Source of the DNA: Phytophthora quininea
Taxonomy: Eukaryota; Oomycota; Peronosporomycetes; Peronosporales; Peronosporaceae
Reading direction: 5' to 3'
Assembly (NCBI GenBank): GCA_011947345.1
Contig: JAAVTG010000230.1
Coordinates: 1 to 36,848 of the forward strand
Length of the DNA stretch: 36,848 nt
The notes under the pieces were generated by a model. The model saw nothing but the letters and a program-made list of their open reading frames with translations. It was not told the DNA's origin and did no database searches. The translations under genes and the position numbers were made by a program. This document shows, piece after piece, positions 10,602 to 21,067 of this stretch (position 1 is the first letter of the stretch; every line of letters begins with the position of its first letter).

Positions 10602-11099
10602 TCAAGTGCCCTGTAGCAGCATCGATTGGAAACAAGTGCCGCGTGGTGCTTCTCGATCGGAGCCAAGAGCGGATATGTTCTCGGAAAGCAACTTGAATCG
10701 CTGTTGGTGCATCGCAGCTTGAAATTTCCGCAGCAGTCGATGTATCTTCTCCGTTGATATTGTCGACTCGACAAGGTTGTCTTCCAACGCGCTGCTCGTG
10801 CAAAGATGGGAGGTTTCGTCGCGTTGGGGAGCAAAGAGAGTCAATTGATAATTGTTCAACGCCGACAGCACAGGAAGGGAAAAAGCAACGGCTCTAGAGG
10901 AGGCTGCGAAAGCCCCATTGCCTTCGAACGCGGACTCAGATGCCCGACCTTTCGATTTTCCAGCGCCGAACGGTTGGCCTCCAGCGCGTGTCTCCTGAAG
11001 AAAATCAGCAGCGTGCTCTTCCGCGGCGAGTGCAGCAACTCGTGGAGCTGCACGAAGAAGAAGACGCTGTCTAGATAGGAGGGTTCGTCCAGCACACGT
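10602..11099 (-). CDS. Unrecognised open frame, doubtful
   Basis: A stop-free frame runs leftward here and its full open extent reaches 11519. The 10602-11099 part has a protein-like mix of residues (for example EKIHRLLRKFQAAMHQQRF) and no low-complexity runs. No domain is recognised. The upstream part overlaps the 5' flank of the zinc-repeat gene at 11519, so a true start is not identifiable. It may be an exon of an unannotated gene or chance. Confidence 0.2.
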   Translation of the reverse strand, partial: TCAGRTLLSRQRLLLRAAPRVAALAAEEHAADFLQETRAGGQPFGAGKSKGRASESAFEGNGAFAASSRAVAFSLPVLSALNNYQLTLFAPQRDETSHLCTSSALEDNLVESTISTEKIHRLLRKFQAAMHQQRFKLLSENISALGSDREAPRGTCFQSMLLQGT

Positions 11100-11518
11100 G
11101 GACCTTAGAGGCTCCAAAGACAAAAGTGAGTGATCCTGGACTTGGACATCTTGGTGGGGACCGGGCTCGCCTCGGGGTCGAACGTTCGACTCGAGGGAAA
11201 TTGGCGCCGGCCCCGCTTCTCTCGCGCAGTCTCCATCGGCGCATTTTCCCGCGCACCGTCGGGCGCGATGGTGAACGGCGACGAGGCCTGCTAACCCGTC
11301 GAGTTCTCGGTCTTTTGTCGCTCGAACTCGGCCTTTCGGTTTGTCGTCCTGACGGTCGAGGTGGGACCTGCATCTCAGCCGAACCGTCTTTGGCCCGCTG
11401 CAGCCGAGGCAATAAATAAGAAGGCGGGTCTTCGAGGAGACCTCGTCCGGCAGAGCGGCAGTGGCTGCCAGTGGCGAAGAAGCCCCAACTTTCGGATCCG
11501 ATCGACGCCCACACCGCA

Positions 11519-12319
11519 ATGGAGTCTTTCCAGCAGGCCATGGCCGACGCGACGGCCGCCGACGGCTACGAGCCGACGAACCGCCAGCCGGACGAGCACA
11601 AGTTCGGACTGCCCTTCATCCTCAACGTGCCGGTCCGACGCAGCGCTCGCCAGTTGGCGCTGCGGGCCGGAACAGTTTTGATCGCGCCGTCGCACGTGAC
11701 GTCCAGCACCACCGCTGCCGCCGCGGCGGACCCCAGACGGAGCTGACCAAGGAGGAGAAGAAGCGCCGCCGCACGTGCAAGTTCGAGGGCTGCCACAACT
11801 ACATTGTGCACAAGGGGCTCTGCTGCCGCCACGGAGTACGTCGGCTGTCGTCTGTCAGCTGTCGGCCGGCCGACCTCTTGATAACCTTGAATTGAGCTGC
11901 CCAATCTGACCAGCTGGCGATTGCTTAGGGCGGGAAGAAGTGCACGCTGGAAGGCTGCACTACCAGCGCCAAGCACCGGGGCTTGTGCTGGAAACATGGT
12001 GCGTGGGATGGATCCATTTGGTATTGGCAACAAACATAATGTTCGGGCGGTGGTCGCAGGCGGCTCGGTCGAATGCAAGGAGGACGGCTGCACCAAGAAA
12101 GCCAAGGCGCGCGGTCTGTGCTGGGCGCACGGTGGAGGCACCAAGTGCCGCAACGCCCAATGCTTCAAGGTGGCGGTCTCCAACGGCTTCTGCTGGGCCC
12201 ACGGCGGCGGCAAGCGCTGCGGATACCAAGGCTGCATCAAGCCTGCGTACCAGCGCACGCACAACTTCTGCGAGAAGCACTTCGTCCAGATGCGCGAGGA
12301 AAACTACTGCGAGCTGTGA
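11519..12319 (+). CDS. Five-unit CCCH zinc-repeat protein ('WRKY19-like' family), three exons
   Basis: ATG 11519 gives MESFQQAMADATAADG; the stop is at 12317-12319. There are five units of the pattern Cx4C-x9-Cx2H (the last slightly longer), for example CKFEGC...GLCCRH and CGYQGC...FCEKH. This family is common in oomycetes and is named after plant WRKY19, but no WRKYGQK motif is present, so DNA binding is only presumed. Two GT-AG introns are needed: 11836-11928 and 11999-12059. They lie directly after the HG that closes units 1 and 2, so exon 2 (70 bases) encodes just one zinc unit. The frame from ATG 11519 (ending ADPRRS) and the frame entering unit 1 (GPQTELTKEEKKRR) differ by one base near 11735. 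This may be an indel in the GC-rich run or a very short unrecognised intron. An N-terminal basic stretch KEEKKRRR could be a nuclear signal. Confidence 0.8.
11836..11928 (+). other. Intron 1 of the zinc-repeat gene at 11519
   Basis: The boundaries are GTACGT and TTGCTTAG (93 bases). Removing it joins RHG to GGKKC, the standard spacing between zinc units. It contains in-frame stops. Confidence 0.75.
11999..12059 (+). other. Intron 2 of the zinc-repeat gene at 11519
   Basis: The boundaries are GTGCGT and GTCGCAG (61 bases). Removing it joins CWKHG to GSVEC and restores the frame into unit 3. Confidence 0.75.
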
Positions 12320-14675
12320 GCCTCCTCTCCTGTATCTTCGGGATGTGTCGGCAGTCGTGTCTAACGTTAACCTCTGTGTTCGTTGTGTACCAGATGAACT
12401 AGCGACGGCGACACGAGTGTGGCTGCAGCAAGTTTCCAGTTTATAAATTGCGCTGCTCTCTCTGGTGGCGGGGAAAGCGACTGAGTACGGCACGACGGAA
12501 TGTCTTACTTCATGCCCCGCACGACCAGATAAATTGGTTCGCCGGAAAATCGTCACAGTCACGTGGACGATCTTTTCGAGCTTAGCTAAGTGAAACGGAA
12601 TGGCTACTAACCCGGTTGTAATCCAAGACGAGTGTGCGATAGGACTTTGGTTTGCTGTAGCTGTTGGGGTTTGATTGGTGTCTATTTGTTCTTGTGCTGG
12701 TATCGGGATTGGCGTCCTGGAGACGTCACGGCATGTGACGAGACTACCACTTCAACCTGCACCATATGGCTGCCTCAAACACCGGAATGCTGTCATTTCG
12801 CCGCCCGAAGCTCGTAGTGCTCTGGATCAGCAGTGGAAAAGACCGTTCCTACTTTTTTCAAGTTGAGCACACCAGATGATATCCAGTACGAATAATCGTT
12901 TTCCTCCAACACAATTTTTTTTTGCTTTGTCTCGCGGATGAGGCCAGAACAAGAACCAAGATAATAGCCTCGAGCGCGGTTGTCATGGGGATCGAATTGA
13001 TTCCTTGCAATTTCTTGTAGTTTCTCTGACGAACTGATTGCTATTCTATTCGACCAAGAATTGGTCTACTACTCATCTGCGTATAGCAGTCGAAGTGAGT
13101 CGATCCCTTTTTTACTGTCCGCTTTTCTCTCTCTCTCTCTCTTTTTTTCTTCTTTCTGACTTCTGAACCAGCTTTGATATTCAGGCAACGATACCATATC
13201 TCCAAACATATTGTCATTGGAAACAAGAAAGCAGGCAGGGTTCCGCTATCGAGGCAGCACCATGAGACGACTTGGAAGTTATGTTGGATGATTTCAACTG
13301 GATTTTTGCCAGCGGAGCAATATTTGCCGCCTTCGCAGAGCCCATCAATTGATCGTAGTCGTGTAAACCTCGGGAGCATGCTTTGCTCCAATACAACAAA
13401 CATTTTAGCCAACACATTATCTTGCTCCACGCTACACAATTATTTTTCCAGCGCCGAATTTTTAGCAAGACACGTTCCACATATTCCCTTCTACCTACTA
13501 GTAAATCAGTTTGCCTAGGAGATCCATTACGACAAATGCTGACTGGTTCTAGGAGGTGGCGATCTAATACAGCAGCGTTGTCCGCTTTCTATGATCACTC
13601 AGCTTCATTTTTTGTTGTCCCACGCGGCAGCAACACCAACAGATCCCAACAGCAACTAGGACAAATATCGTCGTTAGGCATAGACTTAAGTGACATCAAT
13701 GCACCTCACTTCGAAAAGAAAAGAACTAGGAAAAATATGTCAGCTCGAAGTATGTGGATTGCACGTGCTGGATAGATCTTGTCGACTTCTTGGCGTGGCC
13801 AAGACGCTTGGGACGTGTCGAGCTGTTCGTACATTCGACCACCACGAGAACTTTAATATCTCGACATCCTATCTGGCTGTGGGAACTTGCATGACAGCGT
13901 CCTGCACTCAGAAGACAAGAAGTCCCTTTCTTGAGGCGGGGAAGAACTACTCACTCGAGCCGATAGATGGCACCCCAGCTTTGTGCGACCAACTTGGCAG
14001 GTTATGTAGCTGTGGTTGTTATATACTGGATGCCGCGGCGCGACCTTCCGACCGAATGCCAACAGCAGCTCGACTGGTGCTCATTTTTATCTGTGATGGA
14101 GAATCACCGTCGTGGCCTTTTAGGCCGCTGCGTCCGGCAGAATTGCAGCAGATAGCAAGACACCGCTTTCTCTTGAATCCAACGCCGTCAGTCTTGCTTG
14201 AGCTTCTTGAAGACACGCCTTTACTACCCAGTACCGACCTGCGTCCAGTCGCTCCGGCGTTTAGACGGCTGATGAAAATCGTCCTCGCTGGTCGCACGTG
14301 GACAGCATTGGTGGACGGTTGACTCGACCCGGTCTCGTTCCGATGGTCGACGACTTTGGTCCGAGTTGGCGTGTGTTGAGTCTTCGTTCTGGTCGCTGCT
14401 GCGGCGTGTATCCACTGCAGTAGCTAGTTCCGAAGCAGGTCAGGCTACGTAACGAGCGACGGCAACTTGCAACGCAGCCCGGCAGCCGAAGCAGCAACAG
14501 CGTGGTAAACTCCACGGTGAACACGCTATAAACAACGGGGCTTCTCTCGAAAGGCCGCGGGCTGGAAATCTTCGAGTACAGTACCCAAATTATGGGTCTG
14601 CCTGCCACATCAACAATCACAACCCAGCAACTTCAATTCAAATAAATAGCATGTTCATTCGTGTTGCACGGTCTC
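12320..14675. other. Intergenic region with microsatellites, no recognised gene
   Basis: Between the zinc-repeat gene at 11519 and the one ending at 14676 there is a (CT)n/T-rich tract near 13125-13155 and a T run near 12910. Open frames such as 13690-14322 show no family motif, and the mirrored copy of that frame (35330-35839) ends in a different frame because of an indel. I do not call a gene. Confidence 0.5.
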
Positions 14676-15320
14676 TTAGGGGTTCTTGGGCTGGTGCTTG
14701 CTGCACAGGTTGTGCTTACTCTGCGACGCCGGACGCCTGCAGCCTTCGAACGCGCAGCGCTTGCCGCCGCCGTGCGTCCAGCACAGCCCCTTGGAGATCG
14801 TCGTCTTCTGACACCCGCTCACCGAGCACTTGGAGCCGCCGCCGTGCGACCAGCACAGACCGCGGGACTTGGCGCCGCGCGTGCAGCCCTCCACCGTGCA
14901 CATGGTCTGGCCGCCGTGCTTCCAGCAGAGACCGCGGTGCTTGGCGCTGGCGGTGCAGCCGGGCATGGAGCACGCCTTGCCGCCGCCGTGGCGGAAGCAG
15001 AGCCCGCGGTCGATGGTGTAGTTGGAGCAGCCCTCGACGCAGCAGGCGCGAGCCGCGCGCTTCTGGGCGGTCGTCATTCTGGCCTTGCGGCGGGTCTGCT
15101 TGGCGACGGGGTGCTGCTTGGGCAGTGTTGACGGTTGCTGCTGCTGTGTCGACTGCGCCACGGGTGACGCCAGCGACTGTGCGTCGTCCAGGATAAATGC
15201 CAGCGAGAGCTTGGGGGTGCCGGGCGTCGTCGGGTGGTGGAGAGTGGCGCTGTCGGTGCTGCGTGGACTGAGCGCGAAGCTGGTGAAGACGGTGAGCGGG
15301 GGCAGCGCCAGACTGGTCAT
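14676..15320 (-). CDS. Five-unit zinc-repeat protein, intact copy (left arm, minus)
   Basis: Start MTSLALPPLTVFTSFALSP at 15320; stop TAA at 14676-14678; 214 residues, uninterrupted. An open frame extends upstream to 15386, but MTSLALPPL matches the start of the paralogue at 17409 (MSSIALPPL), so 15320 is chosen. The N-terminal part has the family motif LSLAFILDD, then a Gln run, a basic stretch (TRRKARMTTAQKRAAR) and five Cx4C-x9-Cx2H units: CCVEGC, CSMPGC, CTVEGC, CSVSGC and CAFEGC. It is likely a nuclear zinc-binding regulator, inferred from family naming only. It has no introns, unlike the gene at 11519. It forms a divergent pair with 17409, and its mirror copy is at 34212. Confidence 0.85.
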   Translation of the reverse strand: MTSLALPPLTVFTSFALSPRSTDSATLHHPTTPGTPKLSLAFILDDAQSLASPVAQSTQQQQPSTLPKQHPVAKQTRRKARMTTAQKRAARACCVEGCSNYTIDRGLCFRHGGGKACSMPGCTASAKHRGLCWKHGGQTMCTVEGCTRGAKSRGLCWSHGGGSKCSVSGCQKTTISKGLCWTHGGGKRCAFEGCRRPASQSKHNLCSKHQPKNP

Positions 15321-17408
15321 GGTTTCCTGCGGTCGTCTATCGGTGAGCTGACTGCTTTCGGCGTGTGCGCGTTTTGCTGTTTGCACTCGGTGCTGATTTC
15401 GCTACTGCGGCTCCATCGGATGTCGTTTTGCTGTCAGCAAGAGCGCGCTCTGTCTAACGCTGCGCTGGCTGCGGCTTCACTCCTTGTCTATCCTGAAGTG
15501 GACAGCCGCCCGCCGCGGCTCTGCGCGTGCCGCCCGAACGTCGACCAATCGCCGCTTTACGAACAGCACAACATATCCTCTCGTGTGCCACAGTCAACGT
15601 GGGTATCAGGGCATCTTCCGGATGCAACACTTGCGCTGAGTATGCTCCGATGTGCTCGGCACGAACAGAAAACGCCGCGACACAAGTTGGTGCGATCGGC
15701 TTGTCTTTTGTATCGCAGGCCACCGAGTTCTGAGCCAGGCCTCCCCAAAGAGAAAGGAGCCGCCACGCCGAGGATCTCCGCACGTAGCAGAGACGCCAGA
15801 CCAACCGGTCGTTGACTCGGCATTGTAGTACCGATCGAGCCCCTCTTAGCCCTCCTTGCTTCTTCTTCTTCTTCTAGACGACCATCGGATCTGTCAGGAC
15901 GGCAAGTTCAGATAGCAGAGCGCTGTAAGGTTCTGCAGGTATCTACTAGCCGCGATGGATTCGGCAAGCTTCGAACTCCGAAGCCCGGGACGGCCAGCGA
16001 ATCCCCTATTTCTGGCTGACACATATTGGTAGGACACCGCCACGACGCCGCTGCCATCTGGGCGTCGTTGGCCGAGTGCGACTTGTGAAAAGCCACACGC
16101 GCTGCCTGGCGTGGGCAGCAGCACCCCGGCTCGATCTCTGCGCCTCGCTTGGCGTGGCGTTGACAACAACGATCAGTGGACGGATGCTCTGGATTTTGAT
16201 CGACGCGCCCAAGGAGCGGCAAGATTTGGATCACAGTGCACGCCGCCACTAAGTAGCACTGGTTCGTCAAAAGTGTTGTGACTCGGTGCCGCTCGACACT
16301 TGTGTCGAACTTGTGGTGCTGCATACAGTACATATCCTCGCGAGTGCTTATAACGAAGCTGCCTGTTTGTCAAGGCGAGGCAACTCGCCGGTCGACGTGA
16401 GGCTGCAACCTTTGGCATTTAGCCGCCCATGGCTCTTGAATATCCTGCGCAGAATCGGGCCGTCCCTGAGATATACTTGCTCGGTGTTCCGACGGATCGT
16501 GTCCACGACGGCGGCGAGCCGAGCATGGCTTCAACGGCGGCTGCATCGGCACGGTATCCTGCGGGACGCGTTGGCGCTGATTTGTCGCGGCGTTCAATCG
16601 AATTGTCCGCGGCGTGGACCCCGATCGCTCCTGTGTTGCCTTGACATGCCGACCGGCCCGATCTCAGCAACTCAGCTGCATTGACAACGCTGCTGTGGTC
16701 GTCCGCGTCGGCGCGCTGCTCTTGTAGTCGCCGCCGAAACGAGGTGTGCAAGTCGACAACAGCCCGAGTCGCGTCGCCGGTGGCGCCGCGCCTCCACAAC
16801 ACAGCCATGCCCACTTTGCAATGGCGGCACAGTGTAGTCTGTCTGCCAGCGCAATATCCATGGGAATCCCAATGGGATGACACTGCAGTATCATATAGAC
16901 TCATGTTGGTCGCCGAGAAGGACATCGCCTCGATCGTCTTCTGTCTTCTGTCTGCTGCTGTCGCTCGTTGTCCAAGCTGGAGACGTTTACCTCCACGTGC
17001 TGCCGCGCGACCGAGGCGAACAGAAAGAAGAGGCGTCGCAGCGAGGACGGCGAGCCCGCCCGATCATGAGATGCACGGCAAGAGCAGCAAAGCGCTGCCA
17101 GGTGGGCTCGCTGCCCGATACAGTCACCAAGGCGAAAGGATAGGTTGTGCTGTTCGTGCCGCGGGGCTCCCCACCAGCTGCCGCTGCAGCCAGAAAAACG
17201 GCGGCCCCAGCATGTCCACGCAGGATCGCCCAAGATCGCCGAGCACTTCTCGCAGCGTTTGACAGCGCCCGGCCGGAGCAACATCTTGGCGAGGCGCGAT
17301 TACTGCCATCAACTCGGGCGCGCCGGACTGTAGAAACGAGCTGGGACGGGCTCATTCCTCAATTCCCTGCTTTGCTCGCAGCTCCTCGGCCAAAGTATCA
17401 AGACAGAC
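15321..17408. other. 2.1-kb region between divergent zinc-repeat genes
   Basis: A shared upstream region for the genes at 15320 (minus) and 17409 (plus), mirrored at 32123-34211. It includes a (TTC)n run near 15859-15875. Several frames of 130-190 residues are open (16286-16684 and 16681-17262 plus; 16419-16925 minus), but none has a known motif and some end differently in the mirrored arm. An unrecognised gene here is possible but not supported. Confidence 0.5.
17352..17366 (+). promoter_or_regulatory. Inr+FPR-like core promoter before the zinc-repeat gene at 17409
   Basis: TCATTCCT fits the oomycete initiator YCAYTYYW, followed after one base by AATTCCC, one mismatch from the flanking promoter region consensus. 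It lies about 50 bases before ATG 17409. It is mirrored at 32165-32179 for the right-arm copy. Confidence 0.5.
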
Positions 17409-18097
17409 ATGAGCAGCATCGCACTCCCCCGCTGCGGGCCTTCGCGGGCTTCGCGCTGGCACCTCGAGCCAGCCCCGTGGGCGATCGGTTCGCGAGCCCG
17501 ACGGTGTTCCACCCGGCGCCGCGGTCGCCCAAGTTCTCGCTGTCCTTCATCCTGTACGACAGCCAGCCGTTGACGCCGCCGGGAGCCATCCGAAGCGAGG
17601 CTAAGGCGGCACCGACGCAGCACCCCGTGAACAAGGAGCGCAAACGCAGGCGCAAAATGACCCCCGAGGAGAAGCGCGCGGCCCGTTCTTGCTGCGTCGA
17701 GGGCTGCTCCAACTACACCATCGACCGCGGGCTCTGCTTCCGCCACGGCGGCGGCAAGGCGTGCTCCATGCCCGGCTGCACCGCCAGCGCCAAGCACCGC
17801 GGTCTCTGCTGGAAGCACGGCGGCCAGACCATGTGCACGGTGGAGGGCTGCACGCGCGGCGCCAAGTCCCGCGGTCTGTGCTGGTCGCACGGCGGCGGCT
17901 CCAAGTGCTCGGTGAGCGGGTGTCAGAAGACGACGATCTCCAAGGGGCTGTGCTGGACGCACGGCGGCGGCAAGCGCTGCGCGTTCGAAGGCTGCAGGCG
18001 TCCGGCGTCGCAGAGTAAGCACAACTTATGCAGCAAGCACCAGCCTAAGAGGGCGAGGGTGGCTGTGGTCCCTACTGCTATTACCTACTCGCCGTGA
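17409..18097 (+). CDS. Five-unit zinc-repeat protein, left arm plus copy, early frameshift
   Basis: ATG 17409 begins MSSIALP and then loses frame at the five-C run 17426-17430. One more C would continue as PLRAFAGFALAP in the long open frame that ends at 18097. The paralogue at 15320 has the matching ALPPL with an intact run. Beyond the break are FSLSFILYD, a basic stretch KERKRRRKMTPEEKRAAR and five Cx4C-x9-Cx2H units (17692-18040). The zinc array is almost identical in DNA to that at 14676-15040, while the N-terminal part differs. An oomycete-like Inr+FPR lies 50 bases upstream. The mirrored copy (31434-32122) has the same five-C run, so the deletion predates the arm duplication or reflects a repeated base-calling error. 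Confidence 0.75.
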
Positions 18098-18263
18098 ACG
18101 CACTGGGGGATTGGCGTATGATAACGCGAAATTGAAATGTACACTACCGAATTTCCTTTGTCTTAGTCCTCCCGAATTACAACGAATACAAAAACGAAGC
18201 ACAGATTTGCACACCACGAGTAGCAACAGTGCAAGTACGCCGCCGAGATCAAAGTCACATTTA

Positions 18264-20780
18264 TTACACTTCAGCAGCTACTTGAAGAGCCTCTAGCTTA
18301 CCTACCAGTCCCGCAATCTCTGCTTCTTGATCTTTTACACTCATAACAGGAGTTTCACGCTTGTCAGTAGGAATAGCTAGCTTTCGGAATCCGCTCTCCA
18401 GTGTAGCAGTAGGAAGATTATCTCACGCATTCGACAGCCACAACATCAATTTACCGCGAGATGGGGCCTGGAGTTTGAATTGTGACTGTATACCGCTCTG
18501 TTGATGAGCTCGGTGCTGGTGCTGGAGGTGCTCCACCCAAAGAGATCGCAGTTCGAGCTTAAATCGCTTCATCCATGCAAAATCCGCCGGCTGACACGAA
18601 GACGTGTAGCCCGGAGGAATTTTCATCAGCACTACATTGATGCTCGCCGCGGAGTCCCTCACAGGCTGCGTTCAATGCCCACTAAAATCGTCCCATAGGA
18701 GTAATATTTTTCACCGAGAGAGGCCCGCGAGCCGAAGTGAAATCGCAAGAATTTTATCGATAAATTTGCATTCCACCAGCCCTTGTTGTTGCAATAGATT
18801 TGGACGTCGTGTTTGTCCATCAGAGGAGCGACTTCGCTCCACACTCCCGCCCAAAGCCATTTTGATTGATTCGGTTGTAGATTTCGGTCTCCAGCTGCCT
18901 TGAAGGCGGTTGCTTGGAAACGGCAAAGGGGTTCGACGATTCCCATGCATATCGCCAAGCAACATCACTGTTAGATGCTTTTTCTCGGCACCAGCATTGC
19001 GAATCCATACCGTGCGTGTACCTTCAGCATCGTAAGTACGGGTAGGCAGGTACTCGTAGTTCATGGCTGTCTCATCGGTATTGTAAATCTCAACAATACC
19101 TTCTTCTTCAATAGTTTTGAGCACAGATAGCCGAAATTTGAATGCAACTGACACGACGTGCCCGTAAAGTCTGGCGGATTGTGGATGGATGGTGACGCGC
19201 AACAAGTAGCGCGACAGTAACCGAGAGCGTGGAGAGAACTCTCACTGCCTGTCCAACAGGGGACAGGGGATTGGGCGCTGTGGAGTAATGATGTGAACGA
19301 GCTCCAAGCGAAGCAAGCGAAGCCCTGGACCGAGCGCCGCCGGCCAAGGACCATACAGATTCTGAGTTAATCTGAGAAACATGCTCCTGGCGGCCGCTTG
19401 CAGCGTTCCCCAGAATAGAGCCCTATAAGTCTCAAGATGGTGACAAGCTCCCATAATCCGGGGAAATCCCAGTCAATCTGGGGATTTTCCGTGGTATCTT
19501 TGGAAGCGACTGTTCAAGCACGATCCCCTGATTTGGCAACTGCACGAGGATGCGCACTGGATTCCTGCCAGGAGTACCTTTAGTTTGCATGAGATCTTTA
19601 ACCAAACAGAGTTCGTTTTACCTTCTAAGTGGAAACCCGGAAGATTGGCCCGGCGGAAGCGGCTCCACGTCCGTCAAGTTATCCTAAGGTCAAAGAGGCG
19701 GGCGCAAGAGGCGTTCGACTGCTGGTAGCCTTACTCCATATCTACGTGCTGTCAGGCCCCGGTGGGGTAGGCGGTGCGCTATATTACGGGAAGCTTTGCT
19801 TCCTAAGAGTGACTTGCATAGTGTTCTGGGCTGAAAAGCCGATATTGTGCGGGTTGCTGTCCTCTCGGGGACTGGTGCGCGTGCTAGCCTTGGGTCTGGG
19901 CTAGGAGTTAAACAAAGAGACCCTTTAAGGCCCGAGTCCTGGGCCTCCCAAAGAACAGAGGACAAAGAGAGTTTGTGTAGTGTATAACTTTACTGGTTGA
20001 GTAGTCTTAGTGCCCAAGACTACAAGGTTCAAGTCGACCGGTCAAGACACCCCTGACGCGGGTTCGGTACGCTGCCTGGAAGAAGTTATCCCCAAGGGAT
20101 CACCACGCTGCTACTTCGCCTGGCCACACACGCCTCGGACAACTTTTCCTGAATTCGCATCTTCACACAACTTCAGCAGAATGTGCAAGAGTAATCTAGC
20201 CAATACGTGTTTTACGTCGCAGTGACATACAATACTTCACGAGGAAGCGCTTCTTCCAGCTACCGGAGGCAGAAAAGCTACCTACCGGAATCCCTGCATC
20301 CTTAGCCACCTCCTTCGCCTTGGTCTCGATCATGAACGGCGTTACTGGGACACCTTCGCGACGTAGATCCATCACACAACGTGCAATCTCCTCCTCTTCA
20401 TCCTCCAGCACCTTTGACTGTCCAACAGCTCTGTTCTTCTGCAGTTGCCCACGGCCACTTGCTACCGCGACTACAATATTGTCTTCTTGCTTCGACCACT
20501 TGTAGATTTGGCTTTTTTATCTTTTGCTGCGCTCGAGTCAAAGATGGATAGAATTTCTTAACGGTAGCCGCTATTCCATGCTCGTGGTACTCCGGATCAG
20601 ATGAGCTTTCTTCGCATTGGTCACTCCATTGCGGTCGAATGTACGGGGCTTCTTGCTCACTCCTTTGAGGGAGATGCGGCCTTTGGGGCAAGACTTCGGC
20701 GCCATTTTGGCAATGCCTGCTGCCCAGCGATTTTGAGGAGCCAGAAGTGCGCTGTTTCTACGTTCCGCGTCTTGACTCAC
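18264..20780 (-). pseudogene. Pogo/CENP-B-type DDE transposase, broken
   Basis: The N-terminal part (20780 to 20196) carries a CENP-B-like helix-turn-helix region ending SWKKRFLVKYCMSLRRKT. The catalytic part (about 19150 to 18264) has the first Asp in IYNTDETAM, the second in LWDDFSGH and the third in QPADFAWMK. The C-terminus ends LEALQVAAEV at 18264. Two expected Trp codons are stops (TGA), after LWDDFSGH near 18670 and after SNA near 18420. About 1 kb of foreign sequence separates the two halves. The family cuts and pastes DNA at TA sites; this copy cannot be active. Confidence 0.8.
19206..20195. mobile_element. Unclassified insertion inside pogo-like element 1
   Basis: This stretch separates the two halves of the pogo transposase and is not part of it. 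Short plus-strand frames such as DPLIWQLHEDAHWIPARS look coding-derived but match no family I recognise. The right end (about 19970-20150) has an LTR-like look, without a second copy or clear ends. Bounds are approximate and no target duplication was found. Confidence 0.4.
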
Positions 20781-20888
20781 TTATCCTGATGTCCCTTTTA
20801 TTGCTCATGAGGGGAGGACTAAGACTAAGGAAATTCGGTAGTATCCTTTGTCATCCTTTTTGTGCTATCTCTTTGCACGGGCAAATGA

Positions 20889-20913
20889 AATGCATTCAGA
20901 AAAATGTCCTGCA
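20889..20913 (+). repeat. Candidate left terminal-repeat motif of the Mutator-like element
   Basis: AATGCATTCAGAAAAATGTC and the following CTGCA match, in inverted orientation, 30903-30926 with about 80% identity. TGCAGGACATTTTGCAGGA-type motifs recur nearby on both sides. These could be the outer ends of the Mutator-like element enclosing the whole nest. Confidence 0.4.
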
Positions 20914-21067
20914 GATACAGCGCAATTGCAGAACAATTTGCAGAACGAAAGCACGTTTGCAGGACATTTTGCAGGACGTATTCATTTCGGTTCACGAGAA
21001 CGACTATCCTAGTCAGCACAGCAACGTACTAGTTTTTAGTACAGTTTATCTACGGCGTTTTCCTGGT

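Larger units (their letters stand above)
12684..18146. repeat. Left arm of inverted repeat 2
   Basis: Reverse complement of 31385-36848; 12684 pairs with the last base of the window, so the repeat continues beyond the right edge. The arm ends at the TA at 18145-18146, where the pogo-like element begins. Similarity resumes for about 20 bases after that element (20841-20861 against 31384-31364). The arms differ by scattered one-base indels, microsatellite lengths (CT/T run near 13125-13155 against the GA/A run near 36380-36415) and a few substitutions. Confidence 0.95.
18147..20838 (-). mobile_element. Pogo-like transposon 1 with 27-bp terminal repeats
   Basis: The terminal repeats 18147-18173 and 20812-20838 are inverted copies with one mismatch (ends ccgaatttcc / ggaaattcgg). 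TA is duplicated at 18145-18146 and 20839-20840, as expected for the Tc1/mariner/pogo superfamily. It encodes a broken transposase on the minus strand and carries an internal insertion of about 1 kb. The site is empty in the right arm of inverted repeat 2. Confidence 0.9.

Noticed and set aside
10602..11519. Full 305-residue minus-strand gene
   Set aside because: The upstream third lies over the 5' flank of the zinc-repeat gene and has no motif; only the lower part is kept as a doubtful call.
11519..12319. True WRKY transcription factor
   Set aside because: No WRKYGQK heptad; only the short CCCH repeats that share the WRKY19 name.
13120..13160. CRISPR-like repeat
   Set aside because: It is a CT/T microsatellite, mirrored as GA/A in the other arm; no spaced repeats.
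16286..17262. Genes between the divergent zinc-repeat pair
   Set aside because: Open frames lack motifs and their ends differ between the two arms because of indels.
17309..18022. 237-residue minus-strand frame over the zinc-repeat gene (also 31509-32222 plus)
   Set aside because: Antisense shadow; Ala-rich with no motif, opposite to the clear Cx4C-x9-Cx2H array.
19970..20150. Solo LTR inside pogo-like element 1
   Set aside because: LTR-like look only; no second copy, clear TG...CA ends or target duplication found.
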